In this document: in pieces, positions 1 through 7,717 of the stretch | Layout: each line of letters begins with the position of its first letter | Numbering within the stretch: the first letter of the stretch is position 1 | Source: an uncultured Romboutsia sp. | GTDB lineage: Bacteria; Bacillota; Clostridia; Peptostreptococcales; Peptostreptococcaceae | Assembly: GCA_937907205.1 (NCBI GenBank) | Contig: CALESE010000162.1 | Coordinates: 1-37,606, forward strand | Direction of reading: 5' to 3' | Length of the DNA stretch: 37,606 bases | Program-made: the position numbers and the translations under genes | Notes under the pieces: model-generated | Seen by the model: the letters and a program-made list of their open reading frames with translations, nothing else | Database searches by the model: none | What the model was told of the DNA's origin: nothing

Positions 1-576
1 TAAAATTTTTATTAAATCATAGTTATTATTGTTAATACAGTTATGTATTATATCGTCATTTTCAATACCAATATATATTAATGTTTGTTTTTCAATTTTT
101 TTTTTATTATTTAAATTTTGCAATATAGATTTTATTTCTTCAATAAGACTACTATCATTAGTTAATTCTAAACATTTATTATAATAAGCTATACTATTTT
201 GTATATCATTTAGTAATGTATAAGTATAAGCAATATTATATAATATATCTACATTATTAGAATCAATTTCTAATCCCAACTTGAATAATGATAGAGCTTT
301 ATTGAAATCACCTTTTTGTAAATAAATTATACCTTCCATTGAATATATAGTTACATCTACATCAAACTTATTTTTATATTCTTCTATATTAGTTTTTGCT
401 TCGTCTATATTGCCTTCATTTATTAGTTTTTCTATTTTAGACTTAGCACGTTTTTTAGAGTATTCTAAATTATCATATATATTACTATTATTTTGCATTA
501 TATATTCAAACAATAAGGCCTCTAACTCTTTATCTTGATTAATAATAAATTCTCTTATTTTGTTTAGTGTAATCAT
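1..576 (-). CDS. TPR-repeat protein, C-terminus beyond window
   Basis: An open frame runs from an ATG at 574-576 to the window edge, giving the first 192 residues. Residues about 60-150 look like helical tetratricopeptide repeats (a segment reading DFNKALSLFKLGLEID and a following AYTYTLLNDIQNSIAYYNKC unit). After about residue 165 the sequence changes to a hydrophobic strand (TLIYIGIEN) that may start a second domain, possibly a glycosyltransferase fold, but too little is present to tell. Its ribosome binding site (AAGGGGA) lies inside the last codons of the upstream glycosyltransferase gene and the stop-to-start gap is only 3 nt, so the two are probably translationally coupled and functionally linked. 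A role in flagellin glycosylation is inferred from position only. Confidence 0.75.
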   Translation of the reverse strand, partial: MITLNKIREFIINQDKELEALLFEYIMQNNSNIYDNLEYSKKRAKSKIEKLINEGNIDEAKTNIEEYKNKFDVDVTIYSMEGIIYLQKGDFNKALSLFKLGLEIDSNNVDILYNIAYTYTLLNDIQNSIAYYNKCLELTNDSSLIEEIKSILQNLNNKKKIEKQTLIYIGIENDDIIHNCINNNNYDLIKIL

Positions 577-579
577 AAC

Positions 580-2826
580 TTAAAATTCCCCTTCATGTAT
601 TAATAACTTAATATTCTCAATTTTAGTTAAAGTCTCTTCTTTAAGTACAGGGTCGCTAGTTAAATCAAAAACCTTAGTATAGAATTTAATAGCATTTTTA
701 TAATCTTTTTTTATTTCTTTTATATATGCAATATTAAAAGCTACATTTTCATCTTCTTGGTCATTTATATAAGCCATTTTCAATAAATGTTCCGCTTCTT
801 CTATATTACTTTCATATATTTTAATTATTGATTTAAAATTATATAATTCTTCATTTTTAAATATGCTTTCATATTCATTAATCATACTTATCGCATTTTT
901 TGTATTATTTGATATAATACTATTTTCTATTAAAATTTTATATTCAGATTTAAGACTTTTTAATTCTTTACTTATATTTAATTTTTCTTCAAACTCTTTA
1001 ATTAGTAACTCTATTCCTTTCTTATATTTTTTGTTATCTATTAATAGTTTTTTCATAAATCTTATATATTCAATTTCATTATTGATTAACTTTTTAGAAT
1101 TATATATTTCAATTACAAATTTATCATCTTTGTCAGTTATAAGATTTATTAAATCATTATCACATAAATCTTTATTATATATGCTTTTTATATAATCATA
1201 TCTAATACTTATATAAGTTAAGAATAGTTTTTTATATTTAGCTCCAGTTAACCCTCCATATTGTACCAATAAATTACATAAATAACTATAAATCTTTAAT
1301 TTGTTTATATCTAGGTTAATTACATAATCCTCTATATACTTATATATTTCCAATACACAATCTTTCCTATATACAATTAAGTATCTAAAGTAAGCCTCAA
1401 TATTTATAGAATTTACCCCATCTAAAATATCTTCTATCGCAAAACCATTTTTTATTCCATAATATATTATATCTCCATATATGTCATTATTTTCAGATTT
1501 TAAAAGTTCATTATAATCTAATAAGGTAAATTCTTCTCCTAACCTAATCTTATTTAATTTACCATAACTTCCACCTACATTTGAAAATACTTTATATAAA
1601 TTTTCTTTATCTTCTATTCTTACATTGTTAATCAAAGACTCTATGCAATTAACAATATTATTTTTATCATTTTCACTATTATTATTATTATATATATCTA
1701 AAATTTCATTTATTTTGTTAAGTTTATACATAGAATAAAAAATTATATAATAAATAGGACTTATATTGCTACATCTTAACTCTTTTATATTATTTAAAAC
1801 ATTATCATACATTTCTAGCTTAAAATAAGAAGTAATTATATCAAGCTTTACAGATTCCATATTATATGCATTTCTAAGTCCACAGTCAATTCTCTTAGCT
1901 TGAGTTGTTATGCTATAATTATCTAATAAATATAAATATCTTTTATAATTTTTTATACATTCTTTATATTTCCCTAGTAAAAACTGGCTTTTAGCTAAAT
2001 AAAAATACATATCTATATTTTTATTATCATTCTTTATATACTTTGTACAAAAGTTTTCACATTTTTCAAATTTACTTAAAGATATATATATACTAGCTAA
2101 ATCAGAAAAAATATATAGTGGAACTATTCCATTTTTTTTATATAATCTATATGCTTCCTCAATATAATAAGCAGCATCAGAAATATTACGAGATATAATA
2201 TATTGTTTTCCAAGTTGATAATTAATATATTTATCTTTTGGATTTTTTTTAATCTCATCTTTAAGTATTTTTAAATTCCTATCATTTTTGTTCGTTCTAA
2301 GCTCTTCATCTTCATATAAGTATCCATAATGTTTTACAGTTAGTATATCATTATATAATGGTAATTTATAATTTGGTTGTTCATGTATATATCCACTATA
2401 CATAAATTCTTTAGTATTTTTAAATAATCTAGCTATAGAAAATATATCAAATTTTTCTTCATCTTCACTAAAAATATTTTTAATCTCTATAGATGCTGAA
2501 TTATACTCCTTGTATAAATTACTATTAAAAAAGTTTATCAATTTATCATATTTTATAATTTGCTCATCAGCGTCTAATATTAAAATCCAATCACCTTTCG
2601 CATAACTTATTGACTTATTCCTCATATCTGAGAAATTATTATTCCAATTTGTAAAATATACTTTATCAGTATATTTTTTAGATATATTTACTGTATTATC
2701 ACTAGACCCAGTATCTAGTATTATTAGTTCACTATTTATATCATTCATTAAATTTTGTAATGAATATAATGTTTTATCTAAATGCTTTTCTTCATTTTTT
2801 ACCATCATCACTATACTTAATAACAT
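580..2826 (-). CDS. Family 2 glycosyltransferase with TPR repeats (probable flagellin glycosyltransferase)
   Basis: This 748-residue protein starts with a GT-A family 2 domain (about residues 1-230): the N-terminal strand LLSIVMMVKNEE, the LDTGSSDNT motif, and a DxD-type metal/nucleotide-sugar motif (LILDADEQ). The rest is mostly helical TPR-like repeats (clear at about 195-300 and near the C-terminus, about 680-740). The start is supported by AAAGGAG upstream. It lies behind two flagellin genes, where C. difficile relatives carry a flagellin glycosyltransferase, so modification of flagellin Ser/Thr is the likely role; the sugar cannot be predicted. Similar GT2-TPR proteins also glycosylate peptides (SunS-like). 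It is separated from the flagellin by a hairpin terminator, suggesting expression by read-through at a lower level. The C-terminal function of the long TPR part is unknown; it may bind flagellin or partner transferases. Confidence 0.85.
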   Translation of the reverse strand: MLLSIVMMVKNEEKHLDKTLYSLQNLMNDINSELIILDTGSSDNTVNISKKYTDKVYFTNWNNNFSDMRNKSISYAKGDWILILDADEQIIKYDKLINFFNSNLYKEYNSASIEIKNIFSEDEEKFDIFSIARLFKNTKEFMYSGYIHEQPNYKLPLYNDILTVKHYGYLYEDEELRTNKNDRNLKILKDEIKKNPKDKYINYQLGKQYIISRNISDAAYYIEEAYRLYKKNGIVPLYIFSDLASIYISLSKFEKCENFCTKYIKNDNKNIDMYFYLAKSQFLLGKYKECIKNYKRYLYLLDNYSITTQAKRIDCGLRNAYNMESVKLDIITSYFKLEMYDNVLNNIKELRCSNISPIYYIIFYSMYKLNKINEILDIYNNNNSENDKNNIVNCIESLINNVRIEDKENLYKVFSNVGGSYGKLNKIRLGEEFTLLDYNELLKSENNDIYGDIIYYGIKNGFAIEDILDGVNSINIEAYFRYLIVYRKDCVLEIYKYIEDYVINLDINKLKIYSYLCNLLVQYGGLTGAKYKKLFLTYISIRYDYIKSIYNKDLCDNDLINLITDKDDKFVIEIYNSKKLINNEIEYIRFMKKLLIDNKKYKKGIELLIKEFEEKLNISKELKSLKSEYKILIENSIISNNTKNAISMINEYESIFKNEELYNFKSIIKIYESNIEEAEHLLKMAYINDQEDENVAFNIAYIKEIKKDYKNAIKFYTKVFDLTSDPVLKEETLTKIENIKLLIHEGEF

Positions 2827-2855
2827 TTTTGCTCTCCTTTGTAGCTATTAAATTT

Positions 2856-2889
2856 AAAAATAAAGAGTAAAGCATATGCTTTACCCCTT
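2856..2889 (-). terminator. Rho-independent terminator behind flagellin gene 1
   Basis: On the minus strand a 12-bp stem including G-U pairs (arms 2878-2889 and 2862-2873, ATAT loop, core GTAAAGC/GCTTTAC) is followed by a T-run at 2856-2860. It lies between the flagellin stop and the glycosyltransferase start with no obvious new promoter, so it probably attenuates, giving much flagellin and little transferase. Confidence 0.75.
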
Positions 2890-2905
2890 AATTTAAAATT
2901 TAATA

Positions 2906-3139
2906 TTATCTTAATAATTGAGTTACACTTTCAGGTTGTTGCTTAGCTTGTGAAACCATAGCTTGTGATGCTTGATTTAATATGTTTAGCTTAGATAATT
3001 TAACCATTTCCTTAGCAACATCTACATCTCTTATTCTCGATTCTGCAGCACTTAAGTTTTCAGTAGATGTAGTTAAATTAGATGAAGTATATTCTAATCT
3101 ATTTTGCATAGCTCCTAATTTAGATCTACCTGTATTTAT
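2906..3139 (-). repeat. Direct repeat A, flagellin 3' end (copy 1)
   Basis: These 234 bases match 3958-4191 with only two mismatches by eye, including synonymous positions. With the 5' repeat this makes the two flagellin genes mosaics of shared ends and distinct centres, which points to gene conversion. Confidence 0.9.
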
Positions 3140-3715
3140 CGCCTCTAACGCCTTATCTACTTTAGTTGTAAACGCCTGAGCTTTACTTACATCAGCTACA
3201 TCTACTGATGCTAAACTACTAGCTGTACTAGCTAAACTTTCCATTTCTATTTCTCTTACTTCACTATTAGCCCCTGCTTGTATAGTAAACTTAGCTTTAG
3301 TACCATCTAATAATGCATTTCCATTGAATGTAGTTTCCTTAGATATATTTGTCATTTCTTTTTGAAGTTGTTCTAATTCTGTCTTTATCTTAGTTCTATC
3401 TTCAGTATTTAAAGTATCATTACCAGCTTGAATTGATAATTCTCTCATTCTTTGTGCTATGTTTCCAGCTTCTTCTAAAGCTCCTTCTGCTGTTTGAACC
3501 ATTGATATACCATCTTGTACGTTTCTTTCAGCTTGCTCCATACCTCTTATTTGAGCTCTCATTTTTTCAGATACTGCTAATCCTGCAGCGTCATCTCCTG
3601 CCTTAGTTATTCTTAATCCTGTAGATAATTTTTCCATAGAACTTCCTGCTAATGCAGTATTCTTTGTCATTTGGTTAGTTGCTATCATAGCATTAATGTT
3701 AGTGTTTATTCTCAT
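2906..3715 (-). CDS. fliC: Flagellin (copy 1, promoter-distal)
   Basis: This 269-residue flagellin is the filament subunit, exported by the flagellar type III apparatus and polymerised outside the cell. The N-terminal D0/D1 helices (start MRINTNINAMIATNQ) and C-terminal helices (ending QPESVTQLLR) are canonical. The QRMREL segment at 89-94 corresponds to the conserved D1 patch recognised by TLR5 in many flagellins. It is short, with only a small central region and no large D2/D3 domain. Residues 1-93 and the last 77 residues are identical to those of copy 2; only the middle (about 94-192) differs. AAGGAG at 3725-3730 is the ribosome binding site, 9 nt before the ATG. It has its own sigma-28-like promoter and a CsrA-type hairpin in the leader. 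Confidence 0.97.
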   Translation of the reverse strand: MRINTNINAMIATNQMTKNTALAGSSMEKLSTGLRITKAGDDAAGLAVSEKMRAQIRGMEQAERNVQDGISMVQTAEGALEEAGNIAQRMRELSIQAGNDTLNTEDRTKIKTELEQLQKEMTNISKETTFNGNALLDGTKAKFTIQAGANSEVREIEMESLASTASSLASVDVADVSKAQAFTTKVDKALEAINTGRSKLGAMQNRLEYTSSNLTTSTENLSAAESRIRDVDVAKEMVKLSKLNILNQASQAMVSQAKQQPESVTQLLR

Positions 3716-3759
3716 TTTTATACTCTCCTTAGTTTTACGACATCCTTGTCATTTTTTAT
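3437..3759 (-). repeat. Direct repeat B, flagellin 5' end and leader (copy 1)
   Basis: These 323 bases match 4486-4808 with one mismatch by eye. The repeat covers codons 1 to about 93, the ribosome binding site and the CsrA-type hairpin, and stops in the leader just past the hairpin. Promoters further upstream are similar in elements but diverged in sequence. Confidence 0.9.
3737..3752 (-). promoter_or_regulatory. CsrA-binding hairpin in flagellin 1 leader
   Basis: The minus-strand RNA reads AUGACAAGGAUGUCGU: a short stem (ACA/UGU core extended by G-C, U-G and A-U pairs) presenting AGGA in the loop. It contains ACAAGGAUGU, an exact match to the core of the CsrA/RsmA SELEX consensus ACARGGAUGU. 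A second GGA lies in the Shine-Dalgarno at 3725-3730, giving the two-site layout known from Bacillus subtilis hag. CsrA bound here would block flagellin translation until FliW sequesters CsrA. csrA and fliW lie about 3.4 kb upstream in the same cluster. Confidence 0.75.
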
Positions 3760-3771
3760 CATATTTTATAG

Positions 3772-3787
3772 ATACTTGGCCAAGTAT
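3772..3787 (-). promoter_or_regulatory. 5' leader stem, flagellin 1 (16-bp palindrome)
   Basis: ATACTTGGCCAAGTAT is a perfect palindrome lying roughly 10-25 nt after the expected transcription start. In the second flagellin leader the equivalent sequence (ATATTTGGCTGAGTAT) is no longer palindromic as DNA but still pairs as RNA through U-G wobbles, so it is more likely a 5' RNA stem (stability or processing) than an operator. Confidence 0.4.
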
Positions 3788-3802
3788 TACTTACAATATT
3801 AT

Positions 3803-3829
3803 ATTTCGACATTTTTTGATAAAACTTTA
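3803..3829 (-). promoter_or_regulatory. Sigma-28 (SigD/FliA) promoter of flagellin 1
   Basis: Minus strand TAAAGTTT (3822-3829), 11-nt spacer, GTCGAAAT (3803-3810), close to the sigma-28 consensus TAAA-N15-GCCGATAT. The start site would be near 3796, giving a leader of about 80 nt. Confidence 0.7.
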
Positions 3830-3892
3830 TATTTTTTTCTTAAAAAGTTTTTATTTATTTAATTGTTTATATATTTAATAACTCTAATATTA

Positions 3893-3922
3893 TAATTGTA
3901 TAATTATTAAATTATACAATTA
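3893..3922 (-). terminator. AT-rich hairpin behind flagellin gene 2
   Basis: A perfect 13-bp inverted repeat (3893-3905 and 3910-3922, 4-nt loop) lies between flagellin 2 and the promoter of flagellin 1. It has almost no G-C pairs and no T-run, so it may act as an mRNA 3' end stabiliser or a weak terminator. Confidence 0.4.
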
Positions 3923-3957
3923 ATGATAAATCATATACTCTCAACTTTAACTTAATA

Positions 3958-4191
3958 TTATCTTAATAGTTGAGTTACACTTTCTGGTTGTTGCTTAGCT
4001 TGTGAAACCATAGCTTGTGATGCTTGATTTAATATGTTTAGCTTAGATAATTTAACCATTTCCTTAGCAACATCTACATCTCTTATTCTCGATTCTGCAG
4101 CACTTAAGTTTTCAGTAGATGTAGTTAAATTAGATGAAGTATATTCTAATCTATTTTGCATAGCTCCTAATTTAGATCTACCTGTATTTAT
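3958..4191 (-). repeat. Direct repeat A, flagellin 3' end (copy 2)
   Basis: Partner of 2906-3139 (234 bases, two mismatches by eye). Confidence 0.9.
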
Positions 4192-4764
4192 TTTCTCTAA
4201 TGCATCATCTACACTTTTTACAGTTTTTTGAGCCTCAGTTACATCATTTATACTTACACTTATGTTTGTAGCTATCTCATCTAAATTTGCCATTGCTACT
4301 TCTCTTACTTCACTATTAGCCCCTGCTTGTATAGTAAATGTAGTGTTACTTCCATCTAATAATGAATTTCCATTAAACTTAGTTTCCTTAGCTATTTCAC
4401 CTATTTCAGTTTGTAATTGAGTCATCTCTTCTTCTATCTTATTTCTATCTTCATCATTTAAAGTATCATTACCAGCTTGTACAGCTAATTCTCTCATTCT
4501 TTGAGCTATGTTTCCAGCTTCTTCTAAAGCTCCTTCTGCTGTTTGAACCATTGATATACCATCTTGTACGTTTCTTTCAGCTTGCTCCATACCTCTTATT
4601 TGAGCTCTCATTTTTTCAGATACTGCTAATCCTGCAGCGTCATCTCCTGCCTTAGTTATTCTTAATCCTGTAGATAATTTTTCCATAGAACTTCCTGCTA
4701 ATGCAGTATTCTTTGTCATTTGGTTAGTTGCTATCATAGCATTAATGTTAGTGTTTATTCTCAT
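3958..4764 (-). CDS. fliC: Flagellin (copy 2, promoter-proximal)
   Basis: This 268-residue flagellin is a tandem paralogue of copy 1. Residues 1-93 and the last 77 residues are identical, while the central region (about 94-191) has diverged in sequence but keeps length, an FTIQAGANSEVRE block and the KFNGN-LLDG motif. Both central regions are intact, so both proteins could be assembled. The ribosome binding site is AAGGAG at 4774-4779. It has its own sigma-28-like promoter at 4850-4876 and the same CsrA hairpin as copy 1. Surface-exposed residues of D1 differ between copies, so the filament may be mixed. Possible modifiers in the window are the glycosyltransferase downstream and the FliB-type lysine methylase at 19350-20558. 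Confidence 0.97.
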   Translation of the reverse strand: MRINTNINAMIATNQMTKNTALAGSSMEKLSTGLRITKAGDDAAGLAVSEKMRAQIRGMEQAERNVQDGISMVQTAEGALEEAGNIAQRMRELAVQAGNDTLNDEDRNKIEEEMTQLQTEIGEIAKETKFNGNSLLDGSNTTFTIQAGANSEVREVAMANLDEIATNISVSINDVTEAQKTVKSVDDALEKINTGRSKLGAMQNRLEYTSSNLTTSTENLSAAESRIRDVDVAKEMVKLSKLNILNQASQAMVSQAKQQPESVTQLLR

Positions 4765-4808
4765 TTTTATACTCTCCTTAGTTTTACGACATCCTTGTCA
4801 TTTTTTAT
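4486..4808 (-). repeat. Direct repeat B, flagellin 5' end and leader (copy 2)
   Basis: Partner of 3437-3759 (323 bases, one mismatch by eye). Confidence 0.9.
4786..4801 (-). promoter_or_regulatory. CsrA-binding hairpin in flagellin 2 leader
   Basis: Identical to the element at 3737-3752: ACAAGGAUGU with AGGA in the loop, followed by the AAGGAG ribosome binding site at 4774-4779 as a second GGA site. Both flagellins would therefore be repressed together by CsrA and released together by FliW. Confidence 0.75.
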
Positions 4809-4849
4809 TATATTTTATAAATACTCAGCCAAATATTGTTATAATATAA

Positions 4850-4876
4850 TATTCGATACTTTAATAAAAAACTTTA
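4850..4876 (-). promoter_or_regulatory. Sigma-28 (SigD/FliA) promoter of flagellin 2
   Basis: Minus strand TAAAGTTT (4869-4876), 11-nt spacer, ATCGAATA (4850-4857). The -35 overlaps the stop codon of the FliT-like gene (4874-4876), so the promoter begins inside the upstream operon. Confidence 0.65.
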
Positions 4877-5191
4877 TACTTTTTTGTTAAAAATATTTAA
4901 ATTTTCTTTATTATTTTTTATATAGTAGCTGTTAACCTGTATAGAACGTTTATGTTCTTTTATTTCAGTCTTAACTTTATCTATATTCTTATTTAATAAG
5001 TCTTTGATGTTATTATCTATATCTACTATGCCATATTTTATAAGTTCTTCTTTTAAACTTTTTTTATCAGTTTCTTGGTCTAATATATTTTGTCTTTTAT
5101 CAAAAAGTTCATTTAATATATCTATATTTTCATTATTTATAGCTTCAATTATTTCTAGTGATATTTTTTTATATAAATTTACATTTTCCAT
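4874..5191 (-). CDS. FliT-like small flagellar protein
   Basis: This 105-residue, charged, all-helical protein sits between fliD and the flagellins, where relatives encode a small conserved flagellar protein. Length, helical character and position after fliD suit a FliT-type chaperone for the filament cap, but sequence similarity is too weak to assert it. It has no signal peptide or membrane segment. It follows fliD by 20 nt and its stop codon overlaps the -35 of the flagellin 2 promoter. An alternative is a general flagellar assembly factor of unknown role. Confidence 0.7.
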   Translation of the reverse strand: MENVNLYKKISLEIIEAINNENIDILNELFDKRQNILDQETDKKSLKEELIKYGIVDIDNNIKDLLNKNIDKVKTEIKEHKRSIQVNSYYIKNNKENLNIFNKKV

Positions 5192-5211
5192 ACTAATTAT
5201 TTACCTATATA

Positions 5212-6705
5212 CTATGCTTGCATAAAGTAATTCATTTGAGAATTTAATTTATTCATACTAGACTCAAGAGCTCCAAACTTTTTATATAAACTATTTTCTT
5301 TATCAGACATTTTCTTTTGTAAATTTTTTATAATCTCTGCTTGTCTTTTTAATTGCTCTGAATAGAAATTATTTACTGCTGATGCTGTTTTTTCTAGTCC
5401 AGCTTTTTTAGCAAATACAGAAGATGAACCTCCTACATATTTGTTTATTGTACTTTTTAAGTTTTCCATTACACTAGATTTATCTTTAGCGAAAACTTCA
5501 TATACTTTTTCAGAGTTAGTTTCTAGTGCTTTTGTAAACTTAGCCTCATCTAATGATATTTGACCCTTCTTATTGTAGTCTTCATGAGTAGTTAATCCCA
5601 TTTCAGCGAGAATTGACATTTTATCACCAAATATAGCCTTTTGCATATCATCCATAAATTTTCTCATCTCAGAATCATTTCTAAGTATACCTTGCTTAGC
5701 CTTTTTTTCCCATGCTTCTATTTCATCTTTTTCCATTTCCTTTTTTTGAGCTTCAGTCAAAGGTGGATAATCTCTATTTTCTTTTTGAGTTAATATATTA
5801 TACATTTTGTCCATCATCTTATTATAATCTTCTACAAATGCCTTCATTTTATCCAATGCTGGCTTTGTATCTTGCTTAGAAGTTATTTCTGAGCTTCCTG
5901 TACTATGGACATTATATTTTATACCATCTATAGTAAATGAGTTTGATTCTTCATTTAAAGTCTTAGAAAATGACCCGTCTTTTGATGAAACATTTATTTC
6001 AGAATTACTTCCAATAGCTTTATTAGTATTTATCCCTAAAAATTTTAATGAATCAGATAGCTTTCCACTTTCATCAGTTATAGCAAATCCACTGTTTATT
6101 CCTGTTTTAGTTGTTTCTATAGTAAATTTGCCTGTCATTTCACTGTATGAAGCCTTAACTTCTCCCTTTGAAGCATTATTTATTTTACTTATTAAAGAAT
6201 CTAAAGTATCTTCTTTATCTATCGTTATAACATCTGAGTATATAACATCTCCTTTGTCGTCCTTACCTAAAGCTATTTTAAATTTATCTCCATCTTTAGC
6301 ACCTAAATCAACTAATTTGCTATCTTTTTTAAGATCAGATTTAGACGAAGTTACTTTTGCAGGTTCTGCTAGTTTTTTAACTTCAAACTTATAATCAACC
6401 TTATTAGCACCTGCATTTCCAATAGCTGTTATTACACTAGAATTTGAACTATCAACAGTTAGTGTATTCCATGCACTACTAGTTATTATCGAATCCTTAG
6501 ATGTTAATGAAAAGTATTTATCATTAAATCCTTTTATATCCGATATTATTTCTCTATAAGTTTCTTGTTGCCAATTTATAATTTGTTCTTTTTGTTTTGC
6601 TTTATCTACTTTGTTTTGCTCTCCAGTAAGCATTTCCTTTACCATAATCTCTGTATCCATACCTGTTGCAAGACCTGGTAGTCTTATTCCACTTACACTT
6701 GACAT
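5212..6705 (-). CDS. fliD: Flagellar filament cap protein FliD (HAP2)
   Basis: FliD is the pentameric cap that sits on the filament tip and folds each incoming flagellin. The 497-residue protein begins with the typical N-terminal segment (VSGIRLPGLATGMDTEIMV) and ends in a long coiled coil (about residues 420-495), as expected for HAP2. Heptad-rich ends flank a beta-rich centre (about 70-280). The ribosome binding site AGGGGTG precedes the ATG. It lies between fliS and the FliT-like gene in the late operon, so SigD control from 12210-12236 is expected. Confidence 0.95.
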   Translation of the reverse strand: MSSVSGIRLPGLATGMDTEIMVKEMLTGEQNKVDKAKQKEQIINWQQETYREIISDIKGFNDKYFSLTSKDSIITSSAWNTLTVDSSNSSVITAIGNAGANKVDYKFEVKKLAEPAKVTSSKSDLKKDSKLVDLGAKDGDKFKIALGKDDKGDVIYSDVITIDKEDTLDSLISKINNASKGEVKASYSEMTGKFTIETTKTGINSGFAITDESGKLSDSLKFLGINTNKAIGSNSEINVSSKDGSFSKTLNEESNSFTIDGIKYNVHSTGSSEITSKQDTKPALDKMKAFVEDYNKMMDKMYNILTQKENRDYPPLTEAQKKEMEKDEIEAWEKKAKQGILRNDSEMRKFMDDMQKAIFGDKMSILAEMGLTTHEDYNKKGQISLDEAKFTKALETNSEKVYEVFAKDKSSVMENLKSTINKYVGGSSSVFAKKAGLEKTASAVNNFYSEQLKRQAEIIKNLQKKMSDKENSLYKKFGALESSMNKLNSQMNYFMQA

Positions 6706-6717
6706 ACACTTTCACCC

Positions 6718-7098
6718 CTATACACCAGTTTTTATTTTTTTATCTACTTCATACCACATATCTCTTATTTCTTCAATTATAGGAAGAACTTCATCTATTA
6801 TTTTGATGTCTTTTTTCATATTTGCTTTTACAAGCTCATTTTTTACAAACTCATATAAATTATATAGATCCTCCATATATTTTGTATTTTTATCCATGGT
6901 TATCATAAGTTCCAAAAATATATCTTGAACTCTTATTAATTCTTTGTGTGCTCTTGCTATATCTTTTTCTAAAATAGCTAACCTAGCTATTTTAGTGTAT
7001 TTTACAGATCCATCTAATAGCATTAATAAAAGTTGTTGACCTGATGCTAAATTTACAGAGTTTTGCTTATATATATTATATGGATTTGATTTATACAT
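6718..7098 (-). CDS. fliS: Flagellin export chaperone FliS
   Basis: FliS binds the C-terminus of newly made flagellin in the cytoplasm and keeps it unpolymerised for export. The 126-residue all-helical protein has the family pattern: NPYNIYKQNSVNLASGQQLLLMLLDGSVKY near the start and a DLYNLYEFVKNELVKAN segment. The ribosome binding site is TAGGAGG. Only one FliS copy is present here, whereas C. difficile-type clusters may carry two. FliS also feeds into FliW-CsrA control by changing free flagellin levels. Confidence 0.95.
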   Translation of the reverse strand: MYKSNPYNIYKQNSVNLASGQQLLLMLLDGSVKYTKIARLAILEKDIARAHKELIRVQDIFLELMITMDKNTKYMEDLYNLYEFVKNELVKANMKKDIKIIDEVLPIIEEIRDMWYEVDKKIKTGV

Positions 7099-7108
7099 CT
7101 TATGCCTC

Positions 7109-7321
7109 CTATTTTAAAACTCTTAATATATCTCTTGAAGTTATTATAGCATTTGAATTCTCTTTTTTTACTTTTTCATATACTTCTTTTCTAAGTATAA
7201 TTTTTTCTTTAGGAGCATCTATTGATATTTTTACACTTGAAGAGTCTATTTTTTCTATAGTTATTTCTATATCATCTCCTATTAACAATGACTCTCCTTT
7301 TTTCCTTGAAATTACTAGCAT
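7109..7321 (-). CDS. csrA: Carbon storage regulator CsrA (translational repressor)
   Basis: CsrA is a 70-residue dimeric RNA-binding protein that recognises GGA motifs in hairpin loops. The family signature is complete: MLVISRKKGESLLIGDDIEI at the start and a KEVYEKVKKEN helix near the C-terminus. The key RNA-contacting positions (Arg near residue 6 and the basic C-terminal strand region) are present. Its gene follows fliW by 11 nt, the standard FliW-CsrA pair. The strong hairpin sites in both flagellin leaders of this window are the obvious targets. Confidence 0.97.
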   Translation of the reverse strand: MLVISRKKGESLLIGDDIEITIEKIDSSSVKISIDAPKEKIILRKEVYEKVKKENSNAIITSRDILRVLK

Positions 7322-7332
7322 ATTTTCACGCC

Positions 7333-7704
7333 CTATTCTAAAGGTTCTTTTATTTTATATTTATCATCTTGTAATATTAATTGCTTACCTTTATTATTTT
7401 TTATATTTATTATTATAGGTGCTTTTAAGTTTACTGTACTTTCTTTTAATGTTTTTCCTAATGTTATTAAACACAAAACTAGTACATCTTCTGGATTTTT
7501 TATATTTAATTCTTCAATAAATTCATCGCTTAAATCTATTTCATAATCATTTTTAACTTCAAATGGAGATATAGAAACAAAACCTATATTCGAATCTTCC
7601 TTCGAAATTATCATGCTGAATTTTTCATTCTCTTGAACTTTATTTATAGTAAAATGTTTGTAAGACTCAAATCCAGGTATACCTTTTTCAAATAATATAT
7701 CCAT
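7333..7704 (-). CDS. fliW: Flagellar assembly factor FliW (CsrA antagonist)
   Basis: FliW is a small beta-barrel protein that binds either flagellin or CsrA. When flagellin is secreted and its level drops, FliW is freed, binds CsrA allosterically and relieves repression of flagellin translation. The 123-residue sequence shows the family features: FEKGIPGFESYKHF at residues 5-18, a central FVSISPF strand and the ALCLITLG-like segment (VLVLCLITLGK). It is encoded between flgL and csrA in the usual order and spacing (13 nt and 11 nt). Confidence 0.95.
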   Translation of the reverse strand: MDILFEKGIPGFESYKHFTINKVQENEKFSMIISKEDSNIGFVSISPFEVKNDYEIDLSDEFIEELNIKNPEDVLVLCLITLGKTLKESTVNLKAPIIINIKNNKGKQLILQDDKYKIKEPLE

Positions 7705-7717
7705 ATAAACCTCCCGA

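Noticed and set aside
3772..3787. DNA operator palindrome for a repressor
   Set aside because: The palindrome is not kept as DNA in the second flagellin leader, whereas RNA pairing is kept.
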